Shown: in pieces, positions 39,440 through 48,883 of the stretch | How the letters are laid out: each line of letters opens with the position of its first letter | Numbering within the stretch: position 1 is the first letter of the stretch | From: Saccharopolyspora phatthalungensis | GTDB taxonomy: Bacteria; Actinomycetota; Actinomycetes; Mycobacteriales; Pseudonocardiaceae | DNA: 64,000 bases | Assembly (NCBI RefSeq): GCF_014203395.1 | Contig: NZ_JACHIW010000001.1 | Location: 1,550,001 to 1,614,000, forward strand | Direction of reading: 5' to 3' | Notes under the pieces: generated by a model | What the model saw: the letters and a program-made list of their open reading frames with translations, nothing else | Told to the model about the DNA's origin: nothing | Databases searched by the model: none | Made by a program: the position numbers and the translations under genes

Positions 39440-40174
39440 TCAACGCTGACGGGCGCGGTCGAGGAGGGCGGTGAGCCGCTCCACGATGTGAGGCTTGTCG
39501 GCCGGGCGGCAGGTGACGATGTCCTGGCCGTCGGCGCGCTCGCCCTGCAAGGCATAGCGGCCCCGGTCGTTGTCGAACCAGATCAGGTTGGGCACCCGGC
39601 CGCGCGGCCCGCCCCGGCGGGCGCCGCTGACCACGAAGTGCCCGAGCCGGTACTTCTGCCCCGAAGTGATCGCGCGCAGTTCGGCCAGCCCGTCGATGTC
39701 GGCGTCCGTCGGACGGCCGCCGCTGCGATCGGCCACCGCGCGCACTCCGTCGCCGCCGCCGGGCGGGGCGTCGGGCAGCAGTTCGGCGCACACCCTCGGC
39801 AGGGTGTCCGGTGCGAGGAAGCTCATCCGCAGCCCCCGCCCGTCGAGCACGCCGAGCACGCCGACCTCGCCGGTCGCCACCACCCGCGCGGCCAGCCGGT
39901 GCCCGGCGCGCACATCTAGCAGTCCGGCGGCGGCGATCGACACCTCGGAGCTGCACAGCAGGTACAGCGCGTCCTCGACCTCGGGCTCCGGTCGGCCGTT
40001 GCGGGCCAGGCCGGTGGACTCAAGCTCCTGCCACACCTGGTGGATCAGTCGGTTGCGGTCCTCAGCGGCCTCACCGAGCCGCGGGAGCTCGAACGGGTAC
40101 TGCCGCACGGTGAGGTTCAGCTGCTCACCGAGCACGTCGACCGCGGGGATCGACAGGGTGATCGTCTCGACCAT
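39440..40174 (-). CDS. ESX secretion-associated protein EspG
   Basis: A 244-residue protein of the EspG family, recognised from the early LSIPAVDVLGEQL..PFELP segment and the C-terminal VRAVADRSGGRPTD...GHFVVSGARRGG...RVPNLIWFDNDRGRYAL block. EspG proteins are cytoplasmic chaperones of type VII (ESX) secretion that bind PPE-type substrates. No ESX ATPase or WXG100 gene is in the window, so this is an orphan locus. It is the downstream partner of the proline-rich protein gene on the same strand. ATG 40174 lacks a strong ribosome-binding site, consistent with coupling to the gene upstream. Confidence 0.85.
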   Translation of the reverse strand: MVETITLSIPAVDVLGEQLNLTVRQYPFELPRLGEAAEDRNRLIHQVWQELESTGLARNGRPEPEVEDALYLLCSSEVSIAAAGLLDVRAGHRLAARVVATGEVGVLGVLDGRGLRMSFLAPDTLPRVCAELLPDAPPGGGDGVRAVADRSGGRPTDADIDGLAELRAITSGQKYRLGHFVVSGARRGGPRGRVPNLIWFDNDRGRYALQGERADGQDIVTCRPADKPHIVERLTALLDRARQR

Positions 40175-40249
40175 CACACGCTCATTTCGAGTCGGGGTGC
40201 AACGATCGGTGCCCGGCCAGGCTCGCTGACCGGGCACCGGCCGTGCCCG

Positions 40250-42247
40250 CTAGAAGTCCCGGTAGCTCGACGGCGCTTCGCCCAGCACCGGCGGGGCGAC
40301 CAGCCGGCCCCCGCTGTCGTCCTCTTCGAAGAGTTCATCGGCTTCGACCAGGAACTGCGGCACCGCACCGCCACCGCCCTCGCCCGGCTTGTAGCCGGAG
40401 CCGGCGCGCAGGTCGTCGTCCTCGCGCCGTTCCTCCTTGAAGTCATCGGCCGACCACGTCATGTTCCGGCCGTAGCCGGATCGGCCCGACGACGCCGCGG
40501 CCCAGGTGCCCGCCGACCCCATCGGCCCGAACCCGCCATCGGCGCGTTGGGTGAGCCTCGACGCCCGCGCCCGCAGCGCAGGGCTCTCCGGTGGGCGCTG
40601 CTGCTCCGCTGGGCGGGGCGCCAGCCCCGGTGACCCGGCTGCCGGCGGCGGTCCGGCGTTGACCGGTACCGCACCGCTCGGCGAGCCGTCCTGCCGGGCA
40701 GGCGGCGGGCCTGGCGGGCGACCGGCCGATGACATCGGACCGCTCGACGGCCCGTCCTGCGGCGGGCCGGGAGCGGCCGGAGGCCGCGGCGGCGGACCAC
40801 TCATCGGGGGCGCAGGGCTTCCCGCCGGCGGCGACGGAGGACCCTGCGGAGCAACGGGACGCGGCGGGTCCGCCGCCGGCGGCCCGTCAATGGGCGGCGG
40901 CCCGGCGAGCCGGGGGCCGGGCGGGCCGTCGATGGGCGGCGGCCCGGCGAGCCGAGGCCCGGGAGGCAACGGGCCGTCGGGCGGTGGCCCAGCCTGCGGC
41001 GGCGGACCACCCGTCGGAGGCGCAGGGCTTCCCGCCGGCGGCGACGGAGGACCCTGCGGAGCAACGGGACGCGGCGGGTCCGCCACCGGCGGGCCGTCGA
41101 TGGGCGGCGGCCCGGCGAGCCGAGGCCCGGGCGGGCCGTCGGGCGGTGGCCCGGGAGGCGGCTGCGGACCGCTTGGCGGGCCTAGCTGCGGCACCGGACC
41201 GCTCGGCGGACCAGGCGTCGGCGCATCATGCCGCCGCGGCGGCCCACTGTGCGACGGCGGCGCTTCGTGTCTCGGCGGCGGGCCGTCGGGCGTGGGCGGT
41301 GGACCGTCGTGCCGTGGCGGAACTGCCTGGGGCAACGGACCGCTCGACGGGCCAGCTTGCGCCAACGGACCAGTCGACGTACCCGCCTGCGGGGGCGGCG
41401 CCGGAGCGTCCAGTCGGGGCGACGGACCATCGGACGAGGGCGGCAACGGGGCTTCGTGTGGCGGCCCGGCCTGCGGCTGCGGACCACTCGGCGGGCCCAG
41501 CTGCGGCACCCGACCGCTCGGCGGACCAGGCGTCGGCGCATCATGCCGCCGCGGCGTCCCATCCGGCGCAGCCGGCACCTGAGGCTTTGGCGTTGAACCA
41601 CGCAACGGGCCGCCTTGCACCTGGGGCAGTGGGCCGTTCGACGGGCCATCATGGATCGGCGGCAACGGGGCACTCTGCGGGCTGTCTTGCGGTGGCGGGG
41701 GCGGCGAGACCGAACCGCTCAGGCCACCGGCGAAACTCGCGGGACGCTGCGCTTCTTCGAACGGATCCGGTTCGAGCGAACCGGAGAGTTCCGCCGCCGG
41801 TTCCCGAGCGGCAAGCGGTGGCGGCCGTTCGTCGAGCCAGCCGAGATCGCCGGAGAGCGCCGATACGCCACTGCTCGGCGTCTTCGGCGCTTCTGGACGT
41901 TCCGGCAAGGGCGCCGACCGGGCGTCCTGGAGCTGCCCGCGCTGCTCGTGTTCGAAACGATCGGCGAGCTGTTCGGCGCGCTGCCAGAGCGCGAACGGAT
42001 GCGGTTCCGCCGCCAATGCGGCGAACTCGCCGCGCAAGTCGAAGCGCGGCTGGCGCGGCGCCGGCCGGGATCCGCCAGATGCGGGCGATTCCCCGGGCGC
42101 GGGCGGTGCGCCGGGCGGCAACTCACCGCCGAGCGAGCCGCGCATCGGCGCATCGGCGCGGCGTCGTCCTCCCGGGCCGGCGGCCCGGGAGTGCGCGTCG
42201 AAGCCCGCTGGCCCCGGCGCGGGCGCCGGATTCTGCGGAGACGTCAC
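40250..42247 (-). CDS. Large proline-rich protein of an EspG-linked locus
   Basis: A 665-residue protein beginning at GTG 42247 after GGGGGAAC. About 70 percent of it (roughly residues 190-570) is Pro/Gly/Ser repeats such as GPPPIDGPP and GPPSGP. A short folded-looking region (about 60-115; EFAALAAEPHPFALWQRAEQLADRFE) and an acidic, conserved-looking C-terminus (about 595-665; SADDFKEERR...EADELFEEDD...PSSYRDF) flank the repeats. No PPE or WXG domain is visible. Position upstream of espG suggests an ESX-linked role, possibly a secreted or surface substrate. The repeat region contains long near-identical DNA duplications (66 and 45 bp), so its length probably varies between strains. Confidence 0.7.
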   Translation of the reverse strand: MTSPQNPAPAPGPAGFDAHSRAAGPGGRRRADAPMRGSLGGELPPGAPPAPGESPASGGSRPAPRQPRFDLRGEFAALAAEPHPFALWQRAEQLADRFEHEQRGQLQDARSAPLPERPEAPKTPSSGVSALSGDLGWLDERPPPLAAREPAAELSGSLEPDPFEEAQRPASFAGGLSGSVSPPPPPQDSPQSAPLPPIHDGPSNGPLPQVQGGPLRGSTPKPQVPAAPDGTPRRHDAPTPGPPSGRVPQLGPPSGPQPQAGPPHEAPLPPSSDGPSPRLDAPAPPPQAGTSTGPLAQAGPSSGPLPQAVPPRHDGPPPTPDGPPPRHEAPPSHSGPPRRHDAPTPGPPSGPVPQLGPPSGPQPPPGPPPDGPPGPRLAGPPPIDGPPVADPPRPVAPQGPPSPPAGSPAPPTGGPPPQAGPPPDGPLPPGPRLAGPPPIDGPPGPRLAGPPPIDGPPAADPPRPVAPQGPPSPPAGSPAPPMSGPPPRPPAAPGPPQDGPSSGPMSSAGRPPGPPPARQDGSPSGAVPVNAGPPPAAGSPGLAPRPAEQQRPPESPALRARASRLTQRADGGFGPMGSAGTWAAASSGRSGYGRNMTWSADDFKEERREDDDLRAGSGYKPGEGGGGAVPQFLVEADELFEEDDSGGRLVAPPVLGEAPSSYRDF
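40809..41084. repeat. 66-bp direct duplication in the proline-rich gene
   Basis: Bases 40809-40874 and 41019-41084 are identical; similarity continues on both sides with few changes. The spacing is 210 bp, an exact multiple of three, so the reading frame is preserved. Confidence 0.9.
41197..41556. repeat. 45-bp direct duplication in the proline-rich gene
   Basis: Bases 41197-41241 and 41512-41556 are identical, 315 bp apart (a multiple of three). Confidence 0.88.
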
Positions 42248-43145
42248 GGTTCCCCCAGGTATTCGGGACGGTCCGGGTGCCGCGCGGTGTCCAGGCTGGC
42301 CCGGAGTGCAGGCACGCCGGAAACGACGCAATGGAGCATGATGCCGTTCCCCAACTCAACTGACCGCGATGGCGCGAAAGAGCAGACGACGCTGTGTCTT
42401 CCCGAACGCACATCGAGCTGTCACCTGCATCGATCGCGACATTGCGGGCCCCCTCATTGCTTCTGCTACCGCCGAAGGACAGTAGCAGCTGCCGTTCACC
42501 CGTATCGGTGTTTCGAACAATAGCCACTCCCTTGCGGCCACGACGCCGGAAAAGTTCGGCGCGGCAACGGAAAACACCCGCGGCATGCCCGAAACCGGCG
42601 AATCGGACGGGAATTCTAGACAATTCGGTGGCGTTACTCACTCTGGCGGAACGGACATTGGCGCAGGTAGCAGTCCCGAGCGCCACTGTGGTTTCCGCAT
42701 CAGCGCACGTGCGGAAATCGCCAGGAAGGACATCGTCAACGGAATCGCAGCGCAGCGTCGGCTCGGCACGCTGGGACAGCTTCGTCGCGCTGGGGGACAG
42801 CTTCACCGAAGGCCTCGCCGACGCCGATCCGAACGGAAACCGGGCAGTGGCCGCCGATCGGCCGGGGCCCGGGAAAGACGAAGTGCGGACCTTCGGCGGG
42901 AGCCCCCACTCCGCGCCGAAAGCCCGCACTCACCCCCAACGTCCATTCGGGAAACCGCCCCGAATGTCAAACCCCCTTCGGTCGCCCCGGCCGGCCACGA
43001 GTGCCGGCCGGGGCGACCGGGCGACAATCCCCCGTGTTCCCCCCCAGAGCCGCCCGTACGTGCGAATCATGCACGGCTTGATCCGCACGCCATGAAAGTT
43101 CCCAGCGGGCACTAGACACCCGCTAAACGTCGGCTAAACGCCGCT
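42248..43145. other. Gene-poor region with a hydrolase remnant
   Basis: Nearly 900 bp between the proline-rich gene and the AfsR-like gene hold no intact gene. A short plus-strand segment near 42765-42870 resembles the start of an SGNH hydrolase and is annotated separately. The rest has weak coding character and no recognised RNA. Confidence 0.45.
42766..42872 (+). pseudogene. SGNH/GDSL hydrolase 5'-end remnant
   Basis: The translated segment WDSFVALGDSFTEGLADADPN matches the start of actinobacterial SGNH hydrolases: FVALGDSFTEG is block I with the nucleophile Ser. Right after this the sequence degenerates; a TGG-CC-GATCGG stretch looks like a corrupted GWADRL motif with a few bases lost. 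No blocks II, III or V follow. There is no good start codon. This is a decayed fragment rather than a functional gene. Confidence 0.6.
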
Positions 43146-46001
43146 TTAGCAAGCGGCTGCGGTGAGGTCTTCCAGCCGCTCGCGGACCTCTGTCGTGCGC
43201 GGCGAGCCCTCCGCTTCGAAGATCGCCAGCGCGGTGTCCCAGCGGGTCCGCGCGACCTCCAGGTCGCCGCGGGAACGGGCGGCGTCGCCGAGGCCGAGGT
43301 AGGCCGATGCCTGACGCATGGCGGAGCCGCACTTCAACGCGACGTCCAGGGCCTCGTGGTGGAACCGCTCCCCATCGGCGATCCGGCCCAGTTCGATGCT
43401 GACCTCGCCGCAGTTGTTCAGCACCATCGCGAGCGTCTCCAGATCATCGGCATCCCGGTACAGCGACTCGGCCTCGCGCAGGTGCGCCAGCGCCTCCGCC
43501 AACTCGCCGTTGACCTGCTCGACCATGGCGAGGTTGTTCAGCGCCCCGGCCACGAAGTACCGGTCCCCCAAGGAGCGATAGACCCGCAGCGCGTCCTGGC
43601 AGTGCACCTTCGCCTCGTCGTAGCGCTTGAGCCGGAACAGCACGCTGCCCATGTTGACCTGCGTCATCGCCAGCCGGGCGGGGTCACCGGTCTGCACCGC
43701 CACCCGGTAGGACTCGTCGTAGTGCGCGAGCGCGGCGTCGAGCTGGCCGGATCGCGAGTGCGCCACCCCTAACCCGGCCGACATCAGCACCTTGCCCGCC
43801 GCGTCGTCGACCGCGCGGGCGGAGTGGAGCCCGTCGGTGTAGATCCGGATCCAGTCCTCCCAGGGGCAGCGCACCATCAGATAGTTGAACTGCAGTCGCA
43901 CCAGCGGCCAGGCGAGTTCGTGCATGCCTTCCGCGTTGGCCGCCCGGACCGCGGCGACCAGGTTGGGCCATTCGGCGTCGAACCACTCCAGTGCCTGGGT
44001 CCGGTCGGTGATCTCTGGCCGGGGCACGTCGGTGCCGCTGGAGAAGTCGAGGTCGTCCCGGGCGGGACGGAGGAAGCGGCGCGCGTGGTCGGCCGTGACG
44101 AGGTAGTGCTTCAGCAACCGGCGCAGCGCTTCGCTGCCGACCGCGCTCGGCGCGGCGAGCAGGTCTCGGGCGTAGACGCGCAGCAGGTCGTGCATGCCGA
44201 ACCGGTCCGGCGCCGGCTCGGTGACCAGGTGCGCCAGGGCCAACGCCCGCAGCCGCCGCTGCGCGCTGGACGGATCGGTGGCGCACAGCGCGGCGACGGC
44301 GTGCGCGGTGAAGTTGTGCCCCGGCACGAGCCCGAGCAGCCGGAATGTTTCGGCGTGCACAGGGTGCAGGCTCCGGTAGGAGATGTCGAACGCGCGGCGG
44401 ACGCTGGTGTCGGCGTCGTCGATGTCCAGCGCGTGCAGCCGGTTGCGCTCATCGGTGAGCTCGTGCACCAGGTCGGACACGCCGCGCGCCGGGTTCGCCG
44501 CGAGTCGCGCGGCGGCGATCCGCAGCGCCAGCGGCAATCCGCCGCACAGTTCCGCCAGTTCGGCGGCGGCTGCCGGTTCAGCGGCGGACTTGCCCGGCAC
44601 ACCCGCACGGTCCAGCAGTTCGATCGCGGTCTCGGTCGGCAGGGTTTCCAGCGGCAGCACCCGAGCCCCGCTGCGCACCACCAACCCGTCCAGCCGCCGC
44701 CTGCTGGTGATCAGCACCAACGACTCGGCGCTACCCGGCAGCAGCGGCCGCACCTGCTCGGAATCCCGCGCGTTGTCGAGCAGCACCAACACCCGCCGCT
44801 TGGCCAGCAACGACCGATACAGCGCCGTGCGGGCGTCCAGCTCGACCGGGATTGCGTTCGCCGCGACACCAAGCGTTTTCAGCATGCTGGTCAGCGCCTC
44901 GCCGGGGGTCAGCGGCTCGCGCTCCGAGTCGAAGCCGCGCAGCGACGCGTACAGCTGCCCGTCGGGAAACTCGTGCTCGACGCGATGCGCCCAGGTCAGC
45001 GCCAGTGCGCTCTTGCCCACACCCGCGGTGCCCGTTACCACGGCGAGCAGGCTGGAAACGCGTTCGCGCTCGGCCAGCATCCGATCGAGCGCGGCGAACT
45101 CGCGCTGGCGGCCGACGAATCCGGCCGGGGCCGGGGGAAGCTCGGCGGGGATCGGGCGTTTGATGCCGAGCCCGGGTTCCGGTCGGCGATGCGGGTTGCG
45201 CAGGGTGGGGTCGTCGCGGAGCAGCCGCTCGTAGAGTTCGCGTAGTTCGGGTCCGGGATCCAGACCGAGCTCATTGGACAGCCGCAGGCGCAACGCGTGG
45301 TAGCGGGACTGCGCCTCAGCGCGGTGGCCCGCGCGGTAATTGGCCAGCATGAGCTGGCCGGTGAGCCGTTCCCGCAGCGGGTTCCGGTCGACCAGCGTGG
45401 ACAGCTCCAGCACCAGCTGGTGGTGCCGGCCGAGTTCCAGGTCCGCCGCCACCCGCTCCTCTAACGCGAGCAACCGCAGCTCGTCGAGGTTGGGTGCGAC
45501 CATCCGGTACAGCCGACTGCTGGCGATGTCCGAGAGCACCGGGCCCTGCCATAAGGTCAACGCCTCGGCCAGCACCCGCGACCGCTCGAAGGGTTCCATG
45601 CCGTGCGCGCGGTTGATCAGCGCTCGCGCGCGGTGTGCATCGACCCGGTCGCTGTCCACCCGCAGCAGGTAGCCGGGTGGACGGGTGATGATCTCGGGCC
45701 GTTGCGGTCCGCCGCTGAAGAGCTTGCGCAGCCGGGAGACGTAGCCGTGGATGATGGTGCGGGCGCTGGCCGGCGGCTCCTGGTCCCACAGCGTTTCGAT
45801 CAGCCGATCCATCGAGACGACCTGGTTCGGTTCCAGCAACAGGCAGGCCAGCAGAGCGCGAACCGGGGCGCTGCCCAGCGATTGGGCAAGGCCGTCGACA
45901 CGCACTTCGAAGGGCCCGAGCAGGCGGAACTCGAACCCCGTGCCCGGTGTCTCGATCGAGTTCTGCCCCGCCATCATCTCCAAAATTCGACTTTCGCTCA
46001 T
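43146..46001 (-). CDS. AfsR/SARP-type regulator with NB-ARC and TPR domains
   Basis: A 951-residue regulator. Order: OmpR-type winged helix (about residues 20-105), bacterial transcriptional activation domain (about 110-260), NB-ARC ATPase with P-loop GTAGVGKS and an LVLLDN Walker B-like segment (about 300-600), then TPR-like repeats (about 690-930). This is the architecture of AfsR, which activates secondary metabolism after sensing nucleotide and phosphorylation state. ATG 46001 is the best start by alignment to the domain; alternative Mets lie eight and nine residues later. It is divergent from an ADP-ribosylglycohydrolase-like gene. There is no biosynthetic cluster in the window, so the target is unknown. 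Confidence 0.92.
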   Translation of the reverse strand: MSESRILEMMAGQNSIETPGTGFEFRLLGPFEVRVDGLAQSLGSAPVRALLACLLLEPNQVVSMDRLIETLWDQEPPASARTIIHGYVSRLRKLFSGGPQRPEIITRPPGYLLRVDSDRVDAHRARALINRAHGMEPFERSRVLAEALTLWQGPVLSDIASSRLYRMVAPNLDELRLLALEERVAADLELGRHHQLVLELSTLVDRNPLRERLTGQLMLANYRAGHRAEAQSRYHALRLRLSNELGLDPGPELRELYERLLRDDPTLRNPHRRPEPGLGIKRPIPAELPPAPAGFVGRQREFAALDRMLAERERVSSLLAVVTGTAGVGKSALALTWAHRVEHEFPDGQLYASLRGFDSEREPLTPGEALTSMLKTLGVAANAIPVELDARTALYRSLLAKRRVLVLLDNARDSEQVRPLLPGSAESLVLITSRRRLDGLVVRSGARVLPLETLPTETAIELLDRAGVPGKSAAEPAAAAELAELCGGLPLALRIAAARLAANPARGVSDLVHELTDERNRLHALDIDDADTSVRRAFDISYRSLHPVHAETFRLLGLVPGHNFTAHAVAALCATDPSSAQRRLRALALAHLVTEPAPDRFGMHDLLRVYARDLLAAPSAVGSEALRRLLKHYLVTADHARRFLRPARDDLDFSSGTDVPRPEITDRTQALEWFDAEWPNLVAAVRAANAEGMHELAWPLVRLQFNYLMVRCPWEDWIRIYTDGLHSARAVDDAAGKVLMSAGLGVAHSRSGQLDAALAHYDESYRVAVQTGDPARLAMTQVNMGSVLFRLKRYDEAKVHCQDALRVYRSLGDRYFVAGALNNLAMVEQVNGELAEALAHLREAESLYRDADDLETLAMVLNNCGEVSIELGRIADGERFHHEALDVALKCGSAMRQASAYLGLGDAARSRGDLEVARTRWDTALAIFEAEGSPRTTEVRERLEDLTAAAC

Positions 46002-46299
46002 ATTTTGTTGAGCCTTCAGACAGTCTCGGCCAAGGCGCACACCGAGTCCACACCCTGGGCAGCCCACGCGGCGACGAGCCCGGCCCCCCGAACCGGACAC
46101 ACCGTAACGATCATCCGCCGAAAGTGGATGTACCCCTGGCCCCCGGTTCACCCCAATGGAGCCATGCCCGATTCCTGCTCAGATGTACCACTCCGCCCCG
46201 TTCTTGCCGTGAACACCTCCCGGGGCGCGGATACGCCAAGTAAAGTCGGAACACAGCCGATCACTCGTACGAGGACACTGTGGAAGGAGAGCCCCACCT

Positions 46300-47334
46300 G
46301 TGCCCACGCCGTCCACAGTGGTCGATAGCGCAGTGGCCTGCCTGCTCGGCGGGGCGCTGGGCGATGCGCTCGGCAGCCCGGTCGAGTACGCGCAGCTGGA
46401 CGACATCCGTGCCGAATTCGGCCAGGCCGGCGTCGCCGAACCACCCCCGCAGGCGCTGCTGGGCGACGCCACTCAGATGTCGCTGTTCACCGGCGAGGGC
46501 TTCCTGCACGCCTGGACAACCGGCAACAACGGCGGGAAGTGGCGTCCCGTCGAGTCCACCGCCGCCGCTTACCGTCGGTGGTTGATTACCCAGCAGGAGG
46601 ACAAGCCGCCACCCGGGGTCACCGGCTTGCTCGCCGAACCCGAGCTTTACGCCAATCGGGCGCCCGGCCTGACCAGCCTTCGTGCGCTGCAGGAACCCGA
46701 GCTCGGCACGCCGGACCGGCCGCGCAACACCTCCAAGGGCTGCGGCGGGGTGGATCGCAGCGCGCCCCTCGGCTTCGCGCCGACCGCCGAGATGGCCTAC
46801 CAGCTGGCCTGCCAATGCGCCGCGCTTACCCACGGCGGAGTTGGCGGCTGGGCATCTGCTGGGGCACTGGCGCTCATCGTGCACCTGGTCGCGGTGCAGC
46901 AGCGGAAGTTGCCCGCCGCGGTGGATCAGGCGGCGGGCCGGGTATTGCGCGAGGACGTCGAGACCGCGAGCGCCCTCGCGGAGGCATCGACCCTGGCCCG
47001 GTTGGGCGCGAGCGTCGGCCACATCGAACGGCTCGGACAGGGGTGGGTCGGCCCGGAGGCGCTGGCCATCGGCGTCTACTGCGCGCTGGCACTGCCGAAG
47101 CCGGACCAGTTCGCCGACGCCCTGCGGCTGGCGGTCAACCACTCCGGACACAGCGACTCCACCGCGGCCGTGACCGGAAGCATTCTCGGCGCCCGGCACG
47201 GCACGGCGGTACTGCCGCGCTCATGGCTGGCCCGGCTGGAACTGGCGGACGTGATCGAGCGAATCGGCCAAGACCTCGGGGCGTCCTGCGTTGGTGAGCA
47301 GTTCAACGAACGCCGCTACCTCGGGCTTGCCTGA
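46300..47334 (+). CDS. ADP-ribosylglycohydrolase family protein with altered metal site
   Basis: A 344-residue protein beginning at GTG 46300. The family fold is clear: ACLLGGALGDALGSPVEY at the N-terminus, the middle NTSKGCGGVDRSAPLGF block, and a C-terminal NHSGHSDSTAAVTGSILGA. Active family members coordinate magnesium with TDDT and GDSDS/GDTDT motifs; here these are GDAT (55-58) and GHSDS (283-287), changing two Asp ligands to Ala and His. Catalysis is therefore doubtful and a binding role is possible. It is divergent from the AfsR-like gene. Confidence 0.87.
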   Translation: MPTPSTVVDSAVACLLGGALGDALGSPVEYAQLDDIRAEFGQAGVAEPPPQALLGDATQMSLFTGEGFLHAWTTGNNGGKWRPVESTAAAYRRWLITQQEDKPPPGVTGLLAEPELYANRAPGLTSLRALQEPELGTPDRPRNTSKGCGGVDRSAPLGFAPTAEMAYQLACQCAALTHGGVGGWASAGALALIVHLVAVQQRKLPAAVDQAAGRVLREDVETASALAEASTLARLGASVGHIERLGQGWVGPEALAIGVYCALALPKPDQFADALRLAVNHSGHSDSTAAVTGSILGARHGTAVLPRSWLARLELADVIERIGQDLGASCVGEQFNERRYLGLA

Positions 47335-47426
47335 TGCCCGCGGCGGCGTTTCGCCTTGGCGAACTCCCATGAGCACGTTGCGGCGCTGCGACACCCGAGG
47401 GCACCTGAAGCGCGGAACCGGTGACG

Positions 47427-47936
47427 TCAGGGTCCTGGGGGGCGCGCCGCCTTGACCCGGACGACCGCAACGGCCACGGCGAGGAATCCAATGTTGAAGG
47501 CCATGTGCACCGTGGCCACGGCGCGAGCGAACTGCGACACCGCGTGCACGTCTCCGAAGCCGACCGTGCTGGTGATCGCCAGCGAGAAGTAGAGGGCGTC
47601 GGTCTTGGTGCGTAACTGCGCGACCGAACCCGGATCGTGGCTGGAGAGTCCGAAGTAGACGGCTGCGAAGAACAGCACGGCCAGGTACAACGCCGCGACC
47701 ACCCCGGCGATGGAACTGCCGTGGCGGGCGCCTTCGAGCCGGAATCGGCGCACCTGCATCATGATCAACGACGAGATCGCGGCCAGGCCGATGGCGAAGA
47801 GCACCACCGAGTTCACGGTGCCGACCAGACCGAATTGGCCGATTGGCAGCACGTAATACACGACGGTACACAGCGCCACCGCGCCCAGCGCCGTCGCCAG
47901 GTTGATCAGGACCTTCTTCCGGCTCCTACCGGGCAC
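47427..47936 (-). CDS. Two-pore-segment K+ channel family protein
   Basis: A 169-residue membrane protein. Hydrophobic helices at about 12-32, 42-62, 77-96 and 135-160 surround a pore loop with the selectivity filter TVGFGD (124-129), a common variant of TVGYGD. No RCK/TrkA domain is attached, so it is a minimal channel of the ion_trans_2 type. It ends about 90 bp from the ADP-ribosylglycohydrolase-like gene, which points the other way. Confidence 0.9.
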   Translation of the reverse strand: MPGRSRKKVLINLATALGAVALCTVVYYVLPIGQFGLVGTVNSVVLFAIGLAAISSLIMMQVRRFRLEGARHGSSIAGVVAALYLAVLFFAAVYFGLSSHDPGSVAQLRTKTDALYFSLAITSTVGFGDVHAVSQFARAVATVHMAFNIGFLAVAVAVVRVKAARPPGP

Positions 47937-48013
47937 GAAGGCCAGCGTGGGTCAACCTCGGGTGTGCCGCCATTCGGCCCCGGTCACTGACCAGGCGTCC
48001 ACGGAAACCGCGG

Positions 48014-48883
48014 TCAGGCGGCGACCGAGGTCCGGGCCAGGCGGCGGGTGCCGACCACCCGGCACACCAGGTAGATCACGAACGAGATGATCGTCACGAA
48101 GGCGCTCACCGGAGCCCCCGGCGCCAGCGACAGGGTGATGCCGCCGAGCACCGCGGCCTCGGCGAACACCACGGCCAGCACCGTCGCCTTGACGGGACTC
48201 GCGGTCACCCGCGCCGCGGCGGCCCCCGGCGTCACCATCAGGGCCAACACCAGCAAGGCGCCGACGGTGTACACGCCGAGCGCGGTCGCCACGCCGACCA
48301 GGACCGCGAACAGCGGCGTCAGCACCCGGGACGGTACGCCCCGGGCCACCGCGACGTCCGGATCGACGCTGGCGAACAGCAGCGGGCGATACACGAAAGC
48401 CATCACCAGCAACACGAGTGCCGCACAACCCGCCAACAGCAGCACGTCCGACGAATTGACCCCGACGATCTGGCCCACCAGCAGGCTGAACTTGTTCGCG
48501 GTCCGCTCCGGGTTCAGCCACAGCAGCAGCACCCCGACGCCGAGCCCGAAGGACAAGATCGCGCCGATCACCGAATCGCGTTCGGTGCCGCGCTGCCCCA
48601 GCAAGCCGAGCAGCAGTGCCGCGACCACCGCCCCGGCGAGCGCTCCGACACCGACGCCGATGCCGATCAGCAACGCTGCGGCGGCACCGGTGAAGGCGAG
48701 CTCGGCGGTGCCGTGAACGGCGAAGGACATCTTCCGCGCGACGATGAGCGGTGCCAGGCAGCCGGACACCAGGCCGAGCGCGGCCGCCGCCAGCAGCGCC
48801 TCCTGGACGAACGGATAGCCGAGCAGGTTCACCGTGGTCGTGAAGTCCAGGATCTTGCCCAGGGCATCGGTGAATGCGTTCAC
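48014..48883 (-). CDS. Zinc/manganese ABC importer permease
   Basis: A 289-residue integral membrane protein of the ABC-3 (ZnuB/MntB) family with about eight hydrophobic helices. The conserved SFAVHGTAELAFTGAA segment and the GVYTVGALLVLALMVTPGAAAA region are present. Its start overlaps the ATPase gene stop by four bases. It forms the membrane channel for the divalent cation delivered by the binding protein encoded two genes upstream. Confidence 0.92.
   Translation of the reverse strand: MNAFTDALGKILDFTTTVNLLGYPFVQEALLAAAALGLVSGCLAPLIVARKMSFAVHGTAELAFTGAAAALLIGIGVGVGALAGAVVAALLLGLLGQRGTERDSVIGAILSFGLGVGVLLLWLNPERTANKFSLLVGQIVGVNSSDVLLLAGCAALVLLVMAFVYRPLLFASVDPDVAVARGVPSRVLTPLFAVLVGVATALGVYTVGALLVLALMVTPGAAAARVTASPVKATVLAVVFAEAAVLGGITLSLAPGAPVSAFVTIISFVIYLVCRVVGTRRLARTSVAA

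Noticed and set aside
40506..42363. Plus-strand Gly/Pro-rich frames opposite the proline-rich gene
   Set aside because: Repetitive GC-rich DNA gives open frames on both strands. The minus-strand frame has a ribosome-binding site, an acidic conserved-looking end and an espG partner.
42123..42929. Minus-strand frame of 268 codons upstream of the proline-rich gene
   Set aside because: Low-complexity Arg/Ser-rich translation overlapping the start of the proline-rich gene in another frame; no family features.
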